Origin: Symbiodinium sp. CCMP2592 | Taxonomy: Eukaryota; Sar; Dinophyceae; Suessiales; Symbiodiniaceae | Reading direction: 5' to 3' | Assembly (NCBI GenBank): GCA_905221615.1 | Contig: CAJNDT010003447.1 | Coordinates: 75,001 to 139,000 of the forward strand | Length of the DNA: 64,000 bases | In this document: in pieces, positions 60,838 to 64,000 of the stretch | Position numbering within the stretch: position 1 is the first letter of the stretch | Layout: every line of letters starts with the position of its first letter | The notes under the pieces: generated by a model | Told to the model about the DNA's origin: nothing | What the model saw: the letters and a program-made list of their open reading frames with translations, nothing else | Databases searched by the model: none | Program-made: the position numbers and the translations under genes

Positions 60838-63800
60838 TAGTGGTAGTGGTAGTGGTAGTGGTAGTGGTAGTGGTAGTGGTAGTGGTAGTGGTAGTGGTAG
60901 CAGCAGCAGTCGCAGTAGTAGGAGCAGTAGCTGTAGCGTGGCAGCAGCAGGAGCAGGAGCAGTAGCAGTAGCAGTAGCAGTAGCAGCAGCAGTAGCACAT
61001 TACGAAAGTGCTGTAAACACAAAGTAAAATGCAAATGCGCGCAAGCATGTCGTCATATTACCCCATCCCTGGTCGAACCCTTCCGAAATCCGAAGATCGA
61101 GTTTGCAAAGTCGATAAGTGGGTTTTGAGACAAGAAGTGGTAGGACATTACGAGAGCAGCGCAAATACCAGGTAAAATGGATGTGCTCTTAAGATGTTGT
61201 AGAGGAAGCGTAGTTGGAAGGAGGGGTGCCAAGTACTTGTAGTATGTAGGCAGTAATAGCAGTATGTACAGTAGCTGAGCAGCAGAGAAAGACGACACAA
61301 ACATCAAAAGAAGACGCATGGCATAGCAAAAAGAATGGAATAGAGACTAGACAGTAGTCATCTGACATAAAAAACTCCTCCGGCCTCTGGTGAAGAATCC
61401 TTCAGGATGAGATCCGGAATAACACTCATGCAGGTGTCAGCAGCCAGCTGTACCTGGCAGTCACCGGGCAGGTGATGAATACGAGGCACATATACAACAT
61501 TTTTCAGACGATGCTGTCACAGGAGAGCATCAATTCGCTTACGAATACCATCGCAAGCACTATCAACATACGAGCATTAGAAGGTGCGTTGCGTACACTG
61601 AATTGACATGACCTGTAAGATAAAGGCTAATCCAAACCTGTAGCGACTTCACAGGCTGTCGTGGGAAAACCGAGAGGCCAGCGCTGCAGTGAACAAACTT
61701 GCAGCCATTATCGACACTTCCTCAATCTCACTTATCAAACCCATACATACTTTTCCTCGTGACTGAAATGACTGACAACTTCTGATACGATTCTTGCAAC
61801 AGGAACGGTAGCAGGCAGCATCTGATACTGTGAACGACAGCAACCAAGAGAAGGTGAATTCCAAGGCATTTGCAACTTTACACAGCACCGCCATGCCCAC
61901 CAATCTGGTATTCGCCTTCCCACATGGAAATGCGGATGTCGCTAGTAAAAGGACTGATACTAGATGGGTTCCTGATGATTGGATGCTATGCTATTTCATG
62001 GCGTCGCATGTATCGCTTCTAAGTAAAAACGCATGACAGGACTCTGTGGCCAAGCTACTCCGAACATCTGTGAGCCATAGTTATGCTCCATATTACCAGA
62101 GCAATCGGTGTCCATATTGAAGCACTGCACAGAGCCCTGGCGTGACTCATCCAGCCCATAGGCCCCAAACCCGACGCCCTGGTTGTAAAGCATTCATCGG
62201 AGAATCGAGGGCTCCCGATGACTGGGCCTCCTCTGTCATGTCCAGAGCTCGCAGAAAGCGCAAGCTTTGCGTCAACACCTTGAGTGCGCCGACCGGCGTC
62301 TACTGTTGCTGGTGCTGCCTCACGATTAGGAGTGTGACCATGGTTGCTACCATAATGGGTTACAAAATATATCAGGTCTTCTTCCCATTAGAACATTGTT
62401 GAATGCCTGAAACCCTTCAAAGTTTGGGGTGAAGTGCAGCAGAAGAGTGCCGATGTCAAGCCCTGCGATGCTTGAGCTTGAGCTGTTTCAATCTAAACCT
62501 GGCGTCCAGCCCGCAACTGCCTCTGCAGGGAACCGGATGAAGGCTTAAGTCAAAGCTCCAACCTTGCAGTGCCACGTGAGGTAGGACTTGAAAGGATGCC
62601 GCAGTCGAAAGCTCTACTGTAGCAGCCCTCCAGCCCCACTGGAATGACTGCAAGCGGTGAATCCGGATGATTTTGAGTGAGACTGAAATTAAGTGTTGGC
62701 AAACGAAAGTCACTGCTGGATGCTTCTGGGTTTGATTGGCGTCACGGTGTACAAGAAGCAGTATATTCGAACAAGACCGAAAAGCAAATCTGCACAACCC
62801 CGCAAAACGTTGGCTGAAGCCATCATCGCGGGACGACTCCATTCAAACCACCCCATCCCGACCCGTGATAAACCAAGATTAGTTTGAGACTGCCCTGTGT
62901 GCATGCTGACGGCAAGCACAAAAGCAGTCATGTGGGCGCGGGTACCCGAAACGAAAGCAGATGCCCAACTTCAAATCCTACACAGGTCTTTCGTGTGTTC
63001 AGGCTTCGGGGCTGGCAGCTCGAGTTCCGAAACTTCAGCTCTGGGCTTCCAGCCGCGGCGAGGGCAACCCTTCCCCGCTCGCCAAGCGCGAAGTTGCCCT
63101 GGAGCCGCATGGGAGAAGCAGCCCACAGTATTTCAAGCAAAAGCCTCGAGCTCTTAATTCGGATCCTTCGTGTTTTTGGGCGAAGACTTCAAGCGGTCCC
63201 TCGCCAGATGTGCTGGTTCGTTGCATGTCTCTGTCTGTGCAAGTGCGCACACGTTCGGGTGTAGCCATTTGTTAACATCTACAACCATCTTAACTCTACG
63301 TACAGCGGATTTATAAAAAAGAATATAGGCATAACGACTGTTCGACAAGCAACAGACTGGATACAACGAAGGATAGACACATCGGTGGACGGAGAAAGCC
63401 ATCAAACTAGGGCACCATCATGTGATAGCTCCATGGCGGCCACAGAGCATACCCACCTGGAACTCCTTGACAAAACTCACCAAACATACTGTGCTGCAGT
63501 CGTGCAGCTTGGCTCGAGGACTGGTGTTTAGCACAGAGGACCGACCCACACAGAGTCCCAGAATGCGAGACATCCCTGCGGCCCCTGGCCTGGGCCAAGG
63601 CTTCGAGACGTGCCTTCGGCTGCGGTCGGCCGTCTGCCTCTTTTGAAGCTGTGGGTGTCAGGACAAGTGCAGGTCGAGGGTGGAAGGCCTGAGGGCCTGG
63701 AGGGTGTAGCACTGCTGCCTGGCGATTGTAAAGCTGCGACGCTGCTAACCGTCGAGACGTCTGAGGAAGCTGGCGAAGCTTGAGTGTCTTAACGTGTTGA

Positions 63801-64000
63801 GACTAAAGTTTGGTTCACTGGGGCCTCCGGGTGAACCTCCAAATGAGTACTGTAGCATTACTCTTCATTACCTGGGCATGAGCGAGTGAGTATCTTCATA
63901 CTTTTATGTACATACATGGGACGTCAAGTTTCGGACGGTCGCACTGCACCGTGTTCTTTGGTTTGAAAATCGATGTCCTTCAGGATTTGACTTAGACTTC
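59646..64000. other. Right end of window, mostly non-coding
   Basis: Contains the compound microsatellite at 60725-61001. Minus-strand frames near 60380-60130 and 63690-63440 look partly protein-like without clear splice edges. No gene can be named. Confidence 0.4.
60725..61001. repeat. Compound trinucleotide/hexanucleotide microsatellite
   Basis: Successive blocks: (AGT)n, (GTAGTC)n, (AGT)n, (GGTAGT)n, then AGC/AGG/AGT mixtures. About 275 bases. Confidence 0.95.

Overview
The window reads as nuclear DNA of a dinoflagellate, most like Symbiodiniaceae. The grounds are: many very short exons in long introns; 5' splice sites that are GC or GA more often than GT; 3' splice sites read as AG|G; scattered TTTAGGG-like motifs; and a tyrosine-recombinase retrotransposon of a kind that is abundant in dinoflagellates. 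Long open frames are nearly absent outside that element, so the host gene had to be read exon by exon from motifs, splice signals and codon phase. Species is inferred, not shown.

Host gene (minus strand). The main host gene encodes an ATM/Tel1-type PI3K-like kinase (PIKK). Its stop codon is at 5629-5631. Going upstream (rising coordinates) I can follow the FATC domain (5717), the whole kinase domain (about 6.6-14.0 kb) and the C-terminal part of the FAT domain (14.1-22.8 kb). Exon phases join without a break through the kinase core, 13983 to 7448; the 3' end of the 7448 exon was chosen to keep the frame, and the step to the FATC exon is tentative. Further minus-strand exons with good splice signals and compatible phases (24.7-27.8, 33.0-34.2, 39.1-40.3, 43.0-47.5 and 59.6 kb) encode helix-rich sequence without a recognisable domain. 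ATM proteins carry about 2000 residues of HEAT solenoid before FAT, so these may be the N-terminal part of the same very large gene, but a second gene cannot be excluded.

Mobile element. A retrotransposon of about 6.3 kb (49717-55990) lies in the same orientation. In sense order it has a terminal repeat B, a small membrane-type ORF, a gag-like ORF, reverse transcriptase, RNase H, tyrosine recombinase (in another frame) with a methyltransferase-like domain, then repeats A, B and A. This is the PAT/Ngaro-style split-direct-repeat layout combined with a DIRS1-like overlap of pol and recombinase. The repeats are almost identical between copies, but pol carries a stop and several frame changes.

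The rest is intron or intergenic DNA: microsatellites, degenerate telomere-like strings, two CATA-rich low-complexity blocks and a GC/A-T hairpin. The left 5.6 kb lies downstream of the kinase gene, and I see no supportable gene in it. No tRNA, rRNA or CRISPR array was seen.
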